Part shown: positions 36,101 through 43,607 of the stretch, in pieces
Layout: the number at the start of each line of letters is the position of its first letter
How positions within the stretch are numbered: the first letter of the stretch is position 1
Assembly: GCF_001695575.1 (NCBI RefSeq)
Contig: NZ_LUAX01000007.1
Location: 1,426,001-1,490,000 of the forward strand
Length of the DNA: 64,000 nucleotides
DNA from: Vibrio europaeus
GTDB taxonomy: Bacteria > Pseudomonadota > Gammaproteobacteria > Enterobacterales > Vibrionaceae
Direction: 5' to 3'
Notes under the pieces: model-generated
Told to the model about the DNA's origin: nothing
The model's input: only the letters and a program-made list of their open reading frames with translations
Databases searched by the model: none
Position numbers and translations under genes: made by a program

Positions 36101-38036
36101 TCCCAACGCGATGCTGTCTGAGCTCAAATTGGTTGATTCTGATGAGCTCGTACAAATTGAAGCATTTAACGCGACGAAGAAATCATGGGGTGGCATGCTT
36201 CCTCCACCAGTCGCTGTTGAAGCTCAAGCGAAGCGCACCCCTGAGGCGATTGCTTTGTCCATGGGGCAGCAGTCGATGACTTACGCTGAATTCGACTGCA
36301 AAGTGAATCAGTTGGCTCAGTGGCTACGTCAACAAGGTGTGGGTGAAGAAACCAGAGTTGGCCTTGGTTTACCACGTTCGTTTGAACTAGTGATTGGCTT
36401 ACACGCGATTACTCGTGCTGGTGGTGCTTATGTGCCATTGGACCCAAGTTATCCGGCTGAACGTTTGAATTATATTCTTGAGTCTGCGGACGTATCTATC
36501 TTACTGACCGATAGTGAGACCTTGCCACAATGGCCAAAGAATCCTCAATGTCAGTATGTGGCGCTAAATCAGGCTGAGATCTTACAGCAAGTCAACGAGC
36601 AGAGCACTGTGGCTCCGGTGGTAAATTGGCAGGCTGATCAGTCGCTGTATGTCATCTTTACTTCCGGTTCTACAGGACTACCAAAAGGCGTGGTAAACAC
36701 CCAGTCTGCACTACACAACCGTTTGGCTTGGATGCAAAACGAGTATCAGTTAGATGCCAGTGACTGTGTTCTCCAGAAAACACCGTTTAGCTTTGATGTC
36801 TCGGTGTGGGAGTTCTTCTGGCCGCTTATGTATGGTGCAAGGCTAGCGATTGCTGAGCCAGATCACCACCGACAACCTGAGCTATTGCAGAGCACCATTC
36901 GAGAGCAGGGCGTAACGACGATCCATTTCGTTCCTTCAATGCTTCATGCTTTTGAAAGCGAAACGGATATTGGAGTGTGTAGTAGTCTGCGCCGCATTAT
37001 TTGTAGCGGTGAAGCTTTACCTGCTGAGTTGACTGAAAAAGTGTTGGCGGGTGCGCCAGATTGTCAGCTGCATAACCTCTATGGTCCGACTGAAGCGGCT
37101 ATTGACGTGACTTACTGGCAATGTGAATTACCTGTCGGTAAACGCATCCCGATTGGTCATGCGATTAGCAACACTCAACTTCATATACTGGATGATTGCT
37201 GGAATCCAGTCCCAGTTGGTGTGCCTGGTGAGTTATACCTTGCGGGAGATGGCCTCGCGCGTGAGTACTTATCCAGACCAGATTTAACAGCCGATCGCTT
37301 TGTGCCAAATCCGTTTGTGTGCGAGCAAGATGGGAACATTGGTTCTCGTATGTACCGCACCGGTGACCAAGTAGTTCGCATGCCAGATGGCAGACTTGAA
37401 TATCTGGGGCGATTGGATCATCAGGTAAAAATTCGTGGGCTTCGTATTGAGTTGGAAGAAATTGAGAATGTTCTTAACCAACACGATGATGTTGATGAAT
37501 CTGCAGTCATAGCTTATGAGCATCAAACAGGCACGCAGCTTGTCGCCTACGTGGTTTGTGGTGAGTGGAATTCAGAAAAAGAAACCGCTGCTAAAGCACA
37601 TTTGAATGACCACCTTCCAGACTACATGGTTCCTGCAATCTACGTTGCACTGGATGAAATGCCTCTTTCACCTAATGGTAAGCGTGATCGCAAAGCACTG
37701 CCTTCTCCAGAATGGAGTCAAGTGGAGTATCGCGCCCCAGAGAGTGAACTGGAAATTTGGTTTGCCAACACTTGGCAGCAAGTCCTTGGCTCCGCAAAAG
37801 TGGGCTTAGATGATAACTTCTTTGCGCTCGGAGGCCATTCTCTGTTAGCCACACGTATCGTCGCTCAAGCACAAAAAGAGCTCGACTTAGCGATCTCATT
37901 AAAAGACTTCTTTGCCGCTGGAACGCTACAGGCGTTAACGGATGCGCTTCAATCTCAGTATCAGGCAAACAATGAACAAGAACAGGATGAACTCGATGCC
38001 ATGGCTGCACTAATGGACGAGTTGGAATTGTTATGA
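27132..38036 (+). CDS. Three-module non-ribosomal peptide synthetase with starter condensation domain (siderophore NRPS 1)
   Basis: 3634 aa. Domain order with catalytic marks: Cstarter (about 8-430, HHIIVDAW at 146-153); A1 (about 460-950, YTSGSTGKPKG from 608); T1 (Ser1003 in LGGDSIT); E (about 1045-1480, HHLVIDALSW from 1184, SHGR, NFLGR); C (His1640, HHILMDGWS); A2 (YTSGSTGKPKG from 2117); T2 (Ser2511, MGGQSLL); C (His2695, HHIISDG); A3 (FTSGSTGLPKG from 3176); T3 (Ser3570, LGGHSLL). Reading the pocket residues by eye, A1 and A2 give D-G-E-C-T-G-G-V-T-K and A3 gives D-V-W-H-I-S-L-I-D-K, a known serine code. The shared code has an acidic pocket Glu, fitting an ornithine-type side chain. With the ornithine monooxygenase and acetyltransferase nearby, residues 1 and 2 are most likely N5-acetyl-N5-hydroxyornithine (residue 1 epimerised), residue 3 Ser. 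The starter C domain would add a fatty acid. Confidence 0.92.
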   Translation: MSVDDISMTPVNLGWGPLAHSQQRLWLFQQLMPESIAYNTGGLLWLSGKELSKETIVDTFNSVVALHSAVHLEIEEKDGQPAQIARFQSPHITYIDAREYCEPKAFAYKDALKRVREPYNLVAAPLYRLALYQVSDDKFAVCIAAHHIIVDAWSLQLLVKAVIDNLSGKTLREPRGQSYQAFAAEQQLVDLSEDQKQWLNLALMSDEPCMLPVSNNVQKNAYQAGHVEDSLSKTESDAVAQVAKEHGITRFEVLSAAMLLTLGSYANHAQPAINVPALNRNSANRRNIGFYVNNAILGVQTSADMTLSDVLNQTKSNLRDALKFEHLPIEKLIGGMPLPTTAFNYRSHGHNLNIKTHCVEGVFEEFPVTETPFELVLDAITGDELAIRLVYAKERFTPEQIDNFLQSYKGILKQFCQSPERKLSQLKTLSSQDTLRLSQHGEVQQTWKPVTFMELVTEKAQQLPEKIALKHGEHTLTYAELEAQSNLVAHSLRQRKIAGESVVGVMMERGNDMLVAMLGIMKAGCVFLPLDPDYPAERISFMLEDSEAQQLLTQQHLMDKAQVLFIHSGGAQECIAIESLLAAEAPVTELGDCSYQDINLDQLAYLIYTSGSTGKPKGVAVSHCGLTMHVQTIGEQYGMTPEDTELHFASISFDGAVERWTVPLAFGSTLVIRDQQLWTPEKTTQVLVDERVTIACFPPSYAGPWLDWVEQTQPDLSLRSLTLGGEAFTRETFERIQRVVNPPRIVNGYGPTETVVTPMIWRAYPDDKLESSYAPIGQPVGDRKLYVLDENLKQVPFGSVGELYIGMESGLARGYLKRPDLTAERFIPDPFAANGERMYRTGDLVRFRQDGVVEYLGRADQQVKIRGFRIELGEIESRLQTLSNAEFCAVVAHESPTGKRLVGYVQLSETEQKSESQWRLELASQLPDYMVPSRIIVSQTLPLTPAGKVDRKQLAVPDWDEEQKAGAPLEGDIQHQLAVIWRELLKVESIGSDSHFFALGGDSITALQMVGKLRQQGLMLTPKQVFDHPVLGEMALCVLDSQIKPAEQGELNGKVALLPMQKRFVERGYSHKSKLDKNGQLELCNQYAKLSLPAPVNADAIVRALKQVVQHHDSLRLSFEAPNTTTSDAAEYLAEYVPSADFSFNLYAEQIDTDAVQSAINPPVGKQLSVGLNVETGEMLVAVHHLVIDALSWPVLLQDLLGSYQQEVGANSYAFASKTHNQADWYQALENLPISHKQSEFWIAQRAEPAFAEGSAKEGERNGILKHGYHITKELAEPLLASTQTFARMSKEQTLMALSALAVKEITSANEVVIHRESHGRFSESFGLDLSRSVNWHTSLFPQKVMLSDSISELLASVKDGSHAITDGGLSYSAGVVQQQWQYQDHVDVLFNFLGRAAQVDVKGAELGEFGLWRPEDAKADAAIVLNISETDDGFDVELEFSLSALPKDQCDVYVHHLEAAIKAMTEHCTSNQAVLTQADAPNTHLSLATLSHVSGNAHQLPNQILPLSTLQQGLYFHAQLSQETSTYVNQITLPIFGADARQLEEGWKVLMKRHSILRSTLHQVEGQAHLYVWDDLRITSRVFDGREEAGFELESYKRSLIEQGFELEQDASGQQLKPLWRVDLVTTGDNEIACIFTIHHILMDGWSTGVLLSELFAHYQNMSLPVVSHDFADYLEWVVQQEPESAQEYWREYLNGVEAPTMLVEQYGSHTDKLGHVRHNVDFSAEVLSSWQSQLKSSGITLNTLIQGAWLLTLHRYTGQSQPVFGNTVAGRPTSLANSEAMVGLFINTLPVTSMVDWQAKTGEWLADIQEQASAQREFSHVSLSEVQALSSLGDAPLAGENLFDSLVVFENYPLDENLFSETGLKIGEPDSYEFTHYPLTLAVLPGESLRIVFAYDSAKFSRSDIDALSATTSHYLEQLVDKLTYNLSDIHVLDAEQQSRLSGHVKASEPWTYKPFTELLKEQVLAQPDREALVANPLRGAALSTSGSERLALSYQQLDDFSDGVAAELIARGIQRDQRVGVMFARGADMLVAMIGVLKAGAAFLPLDPSYPQDRLAYMVEDSDAQWLISDNSSQQLASEICQRDNIIAYSEIDLQQPLINRPELLEEQLAYVIYTSGSTGKPKGVCVSHSGLSMHVQTIGQRYGMTPQDIELHFASISFDGAVERWTVPLAFGSKLVIRDQQLWSAQETCEVLEREAVTIACFPPSYVGPLLEWIEIDQPTLAVRSWTLGGEAFTRETYFKLQQVLNPKRIINGYGPTETVVTPMIWQAYPETPLESAYAPIGTAVGARSLYVLDCDLRPVPSGVSGELYIGEEVGLARGYLDRPDLTAERFVPDPFANNGERMYRTGDLVRWREDGVMEYLGRADDQIKIRGFRVELGEIESRLQSISGSKLSAVTAFEGSAGKYLVGYVEGQADLISCDDILAQMVKVLPDYMVPSQLVVMDSMPLTPASKVDKKKLPQPDNHVQHKAYEAPEGEIEQLLAQEWQALFGLEKVSRNDDFFAMGGQSLLATQLVGRLQQKHQIRLLLQSVFDSPRLDVMATQCTSLKEPAVTIKAVPRMEYMPVSASQKRLWFVQQLMTESSAYHMPLGLKLKGEVNREWLEQSLRTVIGRHEALRTSFVQVDGELMQSIHSDDDLSQFVLAEYSADEFSRLEVQRLNWIGETFDLSSPSLLRAYLIKHSEQEFELLLIVHHIISDGISIQNLMRELSAVYSSYGHSGQFESNIETDALDYADYASWQQEWLNSDSAKESLSWWKAALAKDIEPLVLHSDVARDQLETTGQRHHFTLTKQQVNAIETLAAQSATTPFNVMLSLWHLLLHKYSGRDEIRVGIPVAGRTQPDTQQMQGCFINNLVIPSHLDAAMSYDNLLQETKRFTEQALTHQDVPFEVLVESLGVTGNLQHHPLYQTSFNFQRIERSILAEWGGVQAEAFDPGVVAAQLELSLDVQAYDDGEWSGFVNYAAPVFDQTFVEALLAHWLKLLEQVALNPNAMLSELKLVDSDELVQIEAFNATKKSWGGMLPPPVAVEAQAKRTPEAIALSMGQQSMTYAEFDCKVNQLAQWLRQQGVGEETRVGLGLPRSFELVIGLHAITRAGGAYVPLDPSYPAERLNYILESADVSILLTDSETLPQWPKNPQCQYVALNQAEILQQVNEQSTVAPVVNWQADQSLYVIFTSGSTGLPKGVVNTQSALHNRLAWMQNEYQLDASDCVLQKTPFSFDVSVWEFFWPLMYGARLAIAEPDHHRQPELLQSTIREQGVTTIHFVPSMLHAFESETDIGVCSSLRRIICSGEALPAELTEKVLAGAPDCQLHNLYGPTEAAIDVTYWQCELPVGKRIPIGHAISNTQLHILDDCWNPVPVGVPGELYLAGDGLAREYLSRPDLTADRFVPNPFVCEQDGNIGSRMYRTGDQVVRMPDGRLEYLGRLDHQVKIRGLRIELEEIENVLNQHDDVDESAVIAYEHQTGTQLVAYVVCGEWNSEKETAAKAHLNDHLPDYMVPAIYVALDEMPLSPNGKRDRKALPSPEWSQVEYRAPESELEIWFANTWQQVLGSAKVGLDDNFFALGGHSLLATRIVAQAQKELDLAISLKDFFAAGTLQALTDALQSQYQANNEQEQDELDAMAALMDELELL

Positions 38037-41000
38037 CCCAAGAATCAAATTCAAAAGCACAACAAAAACCAAAAATAGACAAATTTGCATTAGCAAAACG
38101 TTTTCTAAACCTTGGTGAGCAAGAACAGGCGAAATTTATCGCTCTGCTTGACGCCAAAGGAATGAGCTTCGAAAAGCTACCGATTGCCCCTGCTGAGGAG
38201 GTGCGTGATGTGCCTCTTTCTCCGGCACAGAAACGACTTTGGGACATCTATCAGCTTGATGCTGGTAATAGTGCTTACCATATCAGTGGTGGTTTTGAGC
38301 TCATTGGTGATCTCTCTACCGATAAAATGGAACTGGCGCTTGCGGAAGTCATGAGCAAGCACCACGCCTTAAGGACACGCTTTGTTGTTACGGACCAAGG
38401 TGAGCCGAGACAACATGCTGACCAACACTATATTGCTCACGTTGAGCTTAAAGACGGCAGAAACTTAACTGAAAATCAGCTGGGCGAATGGACAGCAGAA
38501 TTTATTGCCAAGCCGTTTGATTTGCTTCATGAGATGCCGGTGCGAATGGCGTATATTCGCGCATCTGAAGATAAAACTCATGTGATCATCGTGATGCATC
38601 ATATTGTCTCTGACGGCTGGTCTATCGGATTGTTTATACAGGACTTGGTCGCCGCCTATCAGGGTGAGTCTCTAAAACCATTGAGCATTCAGTACAGTGA
38701 CTTTTCTGTCTGGCAGGATGCACTATTAAAAGCGGGGAAAGGGGATGAGGATCTTCAATTCTGGCAGCAAGAGTTATGTGATAAGCAGCCGCAAAAACTG
38801 TTTGAGTGGACGGGCGATATTGCACCTAATCAGCGTCGAGAAGCACAGCAGATTAGTCTTGAGTTTGATGGCAATGCTTCTCAACGTATTGCACGCCTTG
38901 CAAGGCAAAATAACGTCACCACTTCGAGCTTTTGGCTAGCCATTTGGCAGGCTGCGCTGTTCAAGTTGACAGGGCGTAATGATATCAATATTGGTATGCC
39001 AATGGCTAACCGCGCCCGACCAGAAGCATCTGACGTTATTGGCTTTTTCGTTAACACTAATGTGGTTGCGCAAGACGTAAAACCTGAGCATAGCTTTGGT
39101 CAAATCATGACTAGAGCTCACAGCAAAGTGCTGGAGATTCAGGAACATCAACTATTGCCGTTTGATCGTGTGGTTTCTTCATTGTTGACGGAAAGGTTGG
39201 TTGGCGAAACGCCTTACTTTCAAGTGTTGTTTAATCATCAGGTCAATCAAACCGAGTCGGTCGAGTTTGCTCCGGGTGTAGCGGTAAAGCCGCTGTTGCT
39301 TAAAGGCAACTTCGCACTGTTTGATGTCGCTTTGGATGTGTTGGAATCTTCGAACGGTACTCAGGTAACGCTGACCTTTGCCAAAGATCGTATCGACCCC
39401 GAGATGATGGTTTCGCTTACTAGCACTCTGAATTTGTTGGTCTCACAAGCAGAACAAAACCTGAATACACCAGTGGCTGCGCTTAACTCACTGGATGAGG
39501 CTCAACTCGCCAGATTATCAGAACTGTCGCAGCCAGAAGGTGAGTGGCGTTATCAACCTGTCACTGATTTGTTCGATCTTCAGGGTATGGAGCAACCTTC
39601 AGCCATTGCATTAAAACATGGCCAGCAAAGTGTCTCGTTTAAACAGCTGGAAGAAAAATCGAACCAGTTGGCGAATCAGTTAGTGGAACAGGGTGTCGTT
39701 CGCGATCAAGCTGTGGGCGTTCTTTTTGAGCGCGGCAACGATATGATCATAGCGATGATCGCCATTATGAAGGCTGGTGGGGCGTTTCTACCACTTGACC
39801 CTGATTATCCGACCGACCGATTGGCTTACATGATCAAGGGTTCTGCTGCGAGCTTGGTTATCAGCGATCAATCATTGCATTCTCGTTGGGAAGAGATTGA
39901 TTCACACGTTCTCTCTAATACACAAGAGGTATCCCATTCAGAGCATGCCTCTAAAGTTTCACCGCTTTATATAGATGAGCTAGATTGGCAAGGTCTCTCA
40001 AAAGCCAAGCCAGAAGTAGAACTCTTGCCGGAGCAGTTGGCTTACATCATCTACACATCAGGGTCGACGGGTAAGCCAAAAGGCGTCGCGATTGCCCACG
40101 ATGGCCTGAGTATGCATGTGCAGACGATTGGTGCTCAGTATGGGATGACGCAAGATGACGTTGAACTCCACTTTGCTTCAATCAGTTTTGATGGGGCGGT
40201 AGAGCGCTGGACCGTACCGCTGGCATTTGGCTCTCGTTTGGTGATTCGCGATCAGCAACTTTGGAGTGCGGAAAAGACCTGTGATGTCCTCAAGCAGGAA
40301 GGGATTACGATAGCCTGTTTCCCTCCAAGTTATGTCGGGCCTTTATTGGACTGGATTGAGACGACTCAGCCTCAGTTAAATGTACGTTCTTGGACTTTGG
40401 GTGGTGAAGCCTTTACCCGTGAAACCTATGACCGCCTGCAATCTGTTGTAAACCCACCACGTATTATCAACGGCTATGGGCCAACAGAAACCGTGGTGAC
40501 ACCCATGATCTGGCGGGCTTACCCACACGATAAGCTGACCAGTGCTTATGCACCTATCGGTCAACCTGTTGGGGCTCGTAGACTTTACGTGTTAGATGGT
40601 TTGCTTAACCAAGTTGCCGAAGGCGCAGTCGGGGAGTTGTACATTGGTGAAGAAGTCGGCCTAGCACGCGGGTATCTGGGTAAGCCCGATATGACCTCAG
40701 AAAGATTTATGCCGGATCCATTTACCAGTAATGGCGAGCGTATGTATCGCACTGGTGACTTAGTTCGTTGGCGAGAAGACGGTGTCATGGAGTATTTTGG
40801 CCGTGTTGACCAACAGATAAAAATCCGTGGATTCAGAATAGAGCTGGGTGAGATTGAATCAAGGCTTCAGCAAATATCCGGTGTTGAGACTTGCGTAGTT
40901 GCGGCGCACCGTCATGGATCTATGACCCACCTTGTGGGATATCTGCATGGCGCTGATGCAGAAAAGACTGATAGCGTTTCAATATTGTCTGAACTTGCTG

Positions 41001-43471
41001 AGCACTTGCCTGAGTATATGGTTCCAGCGCATTTAGTGGTGCTAGATAGTTTGCCCTTAACTCCAGCAGGGAAGGTAGATAGAAACTCTCTGCCGGAACC
41101 AGAATTCAAATCTGTATTGTCGCAAGGTTTGCCACCGCAAGATGAGAAAGAAACCCTCCTTGCTGAGGTTTGGCAAGAGTTACTAGGTATTGAGTCCGTC
41201 AGCCGAGAAGATAGCTTCTTTGCGTTAGGTGGAGACTCTATATTGAGCCTTCAGCTAGTGAGCAAATTGAAACTGGCAGGTCTGAACGTATCTCCAAAGC
41301 AAGTATTCCAAGCGCCAGTATTGAGCGAGTTAGCACAAGTACTTGAAGCAGCGGTTGAGCAAGAGCAAAGAGAGTTACCAAAAGAACCATTTGGTCTGAT
41401 GCCAATTCAGGCTCATTTCATGGCGCAAAACTTTGCTCAGTCAAACCACTGGAACCAGCATGTGTGTGTTGAGTTGAAGCAGGATATGGATATTCAGGCA
41501 CTGGATACTGCGCTCAAAGGGTTAGTAGAGCACCATCCCGCGTTGAGATTGTCGTTTTCTAAAAATGAGGGTAAATGGCAGCAGCAATACGTTAAGAATG
41601 TTTCCTATGATCTTCTGTGGAAAACTCAGCTAGATAGTTTAGAAGCGTTCGAAGTGTTTGCTCACGAGTTGCAAACAAGCCTTGATATCGGAGCCGGCCG
41701 ACTGATTCAGGCAGGCTACGCTCAAATCGAGGGGCAGAAATCTCGCTTGATGATTGTAATTCATCACCTAGCTGTAGATGGCGTCTCATGGCGAATCCTG
41801 ATGGATGATTTATGGCGTGCCTATCAGCAAACGCTTTCTAGTGACGAAAACTCAACGAAAACAGTTGAGCTCCCACCTGTTTACACCTCTTTGGATATGG
41901 CGGTAGGTAGCCTCAATAAATGGGCATCGACAGAACAAGGCAAAGCTAGGAAAGCCGTTTGGGATGAACAGGCTTTCCACGCAGAAAATACACATGCTAA
42001 AGCAATCTATGGCAACAAGCGCTCACTAAAGGTTGAGCTAAGCCGAGAAGTAACGTCTGTTTTATTAAGCTGTGAAAATATCATAGTTGAACTTGTCTCT
42101 GCATTATCCGCGACTATGGGGAGTAACGAAGGTACTCAAAGCGTGTATCTAGAAAGTCATGGTCGTGATGAGTCCGTCTTTGAAGGTTTAGATCTTAGCC
42201 GCATGGTGGGCTGGATGACGAGCCTATATCCGATGACTTTGAATGCCTCAGATTCTAGAGACGATATCGCCGATCGTATGGCGCTATTGAGCCAAGACTC
42301 AGGCATTGGCTATGGACTGCGTTACTTAGACGGTGAGCCTCAAGAACAAGGTGCGGCACTAACCTTCAATTACCTAGGGCAGTATCAAGGCAATAGTTTT
42401 GCGCATTGGTGTCAACCTGTGTCGTCAAATTCGCATGATCAAGCAGATGGTAACACTATGTTGACGCCTTTGGTCATCAATGCTCAAGTTGTGGATGGTG
42501 TATTAAGCGCAGATTTTGAATATGCAACGAGTCATTATTCTCAATCAGATATCGAGGCCAAAGCTGATACATGGAAAGAAAAAATTGAATTGTTACATTC
42601 GGCACTCAAATCTCAAAAAGGCGAGGTGATAGAAGCTAAAGCTAACCTCAAACTGATCGAGAAGCTCAATGCTAATGTTGCAGGGATTGCACCTGTATTC
42701 TGTATTCACCCAGTAACAGGCAGAACAGTAGGCTATCAGAAATTAGCTCAAGCATTGGCGGGCAAACGCACCGTTTATGGTGTTCAGTCTCAGAGCTTCG
42801 TCTATCCAAATCGCTTTGACACTTCGTTTAGCGCAATGGCTGATACTTATTGCGCGACTATTCGTGAAATACAGCCATCAGGGCCTTACACATTGATTGG
42901 TTGGTCGCTTGGTGGCGCGCTGTGTCAAGAAGTCACAGCTCGTCTCGAAGCTGCGGGTGAAAGTGTTGCTTTCCTCGGCCTATTGGACTGCTATGTACCG
43001 GGCACTGAAATTGCTGAAGACCAATGGGAGTCGCCGAAAGCAAAAACCAAGCTTATCGAGCACCTAGAATTGCTATTAGGTAAGTTATCGGAAGGGCAGA
43101 AGCAAATCTGTCTTGCAGGATTTGATCAATCATCACCTGACAAATGGCCAAACGTATTCTCATCTTGGTTGGCTCAACAAAACTTCGATCACTATCTGTC
43201 TGAAAGTGCGCAGCAGATGCTGTACAGCTGGGCGGTAGAGCAGCACATGCGTGCGTTATGTCATAACTATACATTGCCAAAGATCTTAACTAAGCCAGTT
43301 GCCTATTGGGCTGGTCAACCACAGGGTCGAGACAAACTATTACGTGAAAAGCTATCTGCGGTTAACGCTCTCTTAAGCAGTAAGGTGTTTGATACCGATC
43401 ATTTGGGAATTGTACAGGACGAACGTGTTGTTAATAAGCTTGGGTACTTATTAATAAACAATACATTATAG
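38033..43471 (+). CDS. Terminal single-module NRPS, C-A-T-E-TE (siderophore NRPS 2)
   Basis: 1812 aa; start overlaps the stop of NRPS 1 (ATGA), ensuring paired translation. The N-terminal 50 residues (KFALAKRFLNLGEQEQAKF) form a short docking-like helix. Then C (about 50-480, His189 in HHIVSDGWS), A4 (about 505-1010, YTSGSTGKPKG from 674), T4 (Ser1069, LGGDSIL), E (about 1115-1550, HHLAVDGVSW from 1244, ESHGRD, FNYLGQ) and TE (about 1565-1812, GWSLGG with Ser1625). The A4 pocket code equals that of A1 and A2 (D-G-E-C-T-G-G-V-T-K). It adds the last hydroxyornithine-type residue, probably epimerises it, and releases the product by hydrolysis. The linear product would be acyl-Orn*-Orn*-Ser-Orn*. 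Confidence 0.92.
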   Translation: MTQESNSKAQQKPKIDKFALAKRFLNLGEQEQAKFIALLDAKGMSFEKLPIAPAEEVRDVPLSPAQKRLWDIYQLDAGNSAYHISGGFELIGDLSTDKMELALAEVMSKHHALRTRFVVTDQGEPRQHADQHYIAHVELKDGRNLTENQLGEWTAEFIAKPFDLLHEMPVRMAYIRASEDKTHVIIVMHHIVSDGWSIGLFIQDLVAAYQGESLKPLSIQYSDFSVWQDALLKAGKGDEDLQFWQQELCDKQPQKLFEWTGDIAPNQRREAQQISLEFDGNASQRIARLARQNNVTTSSFWLAIWQAALFKLTGRNDINIGMPMANRARPEASDVIGFFVNTNVVAQDVKPEHSFGQIMTRAHSKVLEIQEHQLLPFDRVVSSLLTERLVGETPYFQVLFNHQVNQTESVEFAPGVAVKPLLLKGNFALFDVALDVLESSNGTQVTLTFAKDRIDPEMMVSLTSTLNLLVSQAEQNLNTPVAALNSLDEAQLARLSELSQPEGEWRYQPVTDLFDLQGMEQPSAIALKHGQQSVSFKQLEEKSNQLANQLVEQGVVRDQAVGVLFERGNDMIIAMIAIMKAGGAFLPLDPDYPTDRLAYMIKGSAASLVISDQSLHSRWEEIDSHVLSNTQEVSHSEHASKVSPLYIDELDWQGLSKAKPEVELLPEQLAYIIYTSGSTGKPKGVAIAHDGLSMHVQTIGAQYGMTQDDVELHFASISFDGAVERWTVPLAFGSRLVIRDQQLWSAEKTCDVLKQEGITIACFPPSYVGPLLDWIETTQPQLNVRSWTLGGEAFTRETYDRLQSVVNPPRIINGYGPTETVVTPMIWRAYPHDKLTSAYAPIGQPVGARRLYVLDGLLNQVAEGAVGELYIGEEVGLARGYLGKPDMTSERFMPDPFTSNGERMYRTGDLVRWREDGVMEYFGRVDQQIKIRGFRIELGEIESRLQQISGVETCVVAAHRHGSMTHLVGYLHGADAEKTDSVSILSELAEHLPEYMVPAHLVVLDSLPLTPAGKVDRNSLPEPEFKSVLSQGLPPQDEKETLLAEVWQELLGIESVSREDSFFALGGDSILSLQLVSKLKLAGLNVSPKQVFQAPVLSELAQVLEAAVEQEQRELPKEPFGLMPIQAHFMAQNFAQSNHWNQHVCVELKQDMDIQALDTALKGLVEHHPALRLSFSKNEGKWQQQYVKNVSYDLLWKTQLDSLEAFEVFAHELQTSLDIGAGRLIQAGYAQIEGQKSRLMIVIHHLAVDGVSWRILMDDLWRAYQQTLSSDENSTKTVELPPVYTSLDMAVGSLNKWASTEQGKARKAVWDEQAFHAENTHAKAIYGNKRSLKVELSREVTSVLLSCENIIVELVSALSATMGSNEGTQSVYLESHGRDESVFEGLDLSRMVGWMTSLYPMTLNASDSRDDIADRMALLSQDSGIGYGLRYLDGEPQEQGAALTFNYLGQYQGNSFAHWCQPVSSNSHDQADGNTMLTPLVINAQVVDGVLSADFEYATSHYSQSDIEAKADTWKEKIELLHSALKSQKGEVIEAKANLKLIEKLNANVAGIAPVFCIHPVTGRTVGYQKLAQALAGKRTVYGVQSQSFVYPNRFDTSFSAMADTYCATIREIQPSGPYTLIGWSLGGALCQEVTARLEAAGESVAFLGLLDCYVPGTEIAEDQWESPKAKTKLIEHLELLLGKLSEGQKQICLAGFDQSSPDKWPNVFSSWLAQQNFDHYLSESAQQMLYSWAVEQHMRALCHNYTLPKILTKPVAYWAGQPQGRDKLLREKLSAVNALLSSKVFDTDHLGIVQDERVVNKLGYLLINNTL

Positions 43472-43541
43472 ATCCATAACGACTAATTTATAGATTCCAT
43501 TTTATTATAAAACTCGTTACACTTCGTTTGCATTGAAATGC

Positions 43542-43561
43542 TAATGATAACAATTATCATA
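43542..43561 (+). promoter_or_regulatory. Fur box upstream of the siderophore receptor
   Basis: AATGATAACAATTATCATA (43543-43561) is nearly perfect against the Vibrio Fur consensus. It lies 47 bases before the receptor ATG and follows a TTGCAT -35-like element. Confidence 0.8.
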
Positions 43562-43607
43562 ACTATTAATATAATATTCGGTTTAGCCGAGAGTTAAGGA
43601 GAAACAT

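Noticed and set aside
37672..38247. 191-codon minus-strand frame across the junction of the two NRPS genes
   Set aside because: Lies wholly antisense to well-supported NRPS coding sequence and has no recognisable domain or ribosome-binding site.
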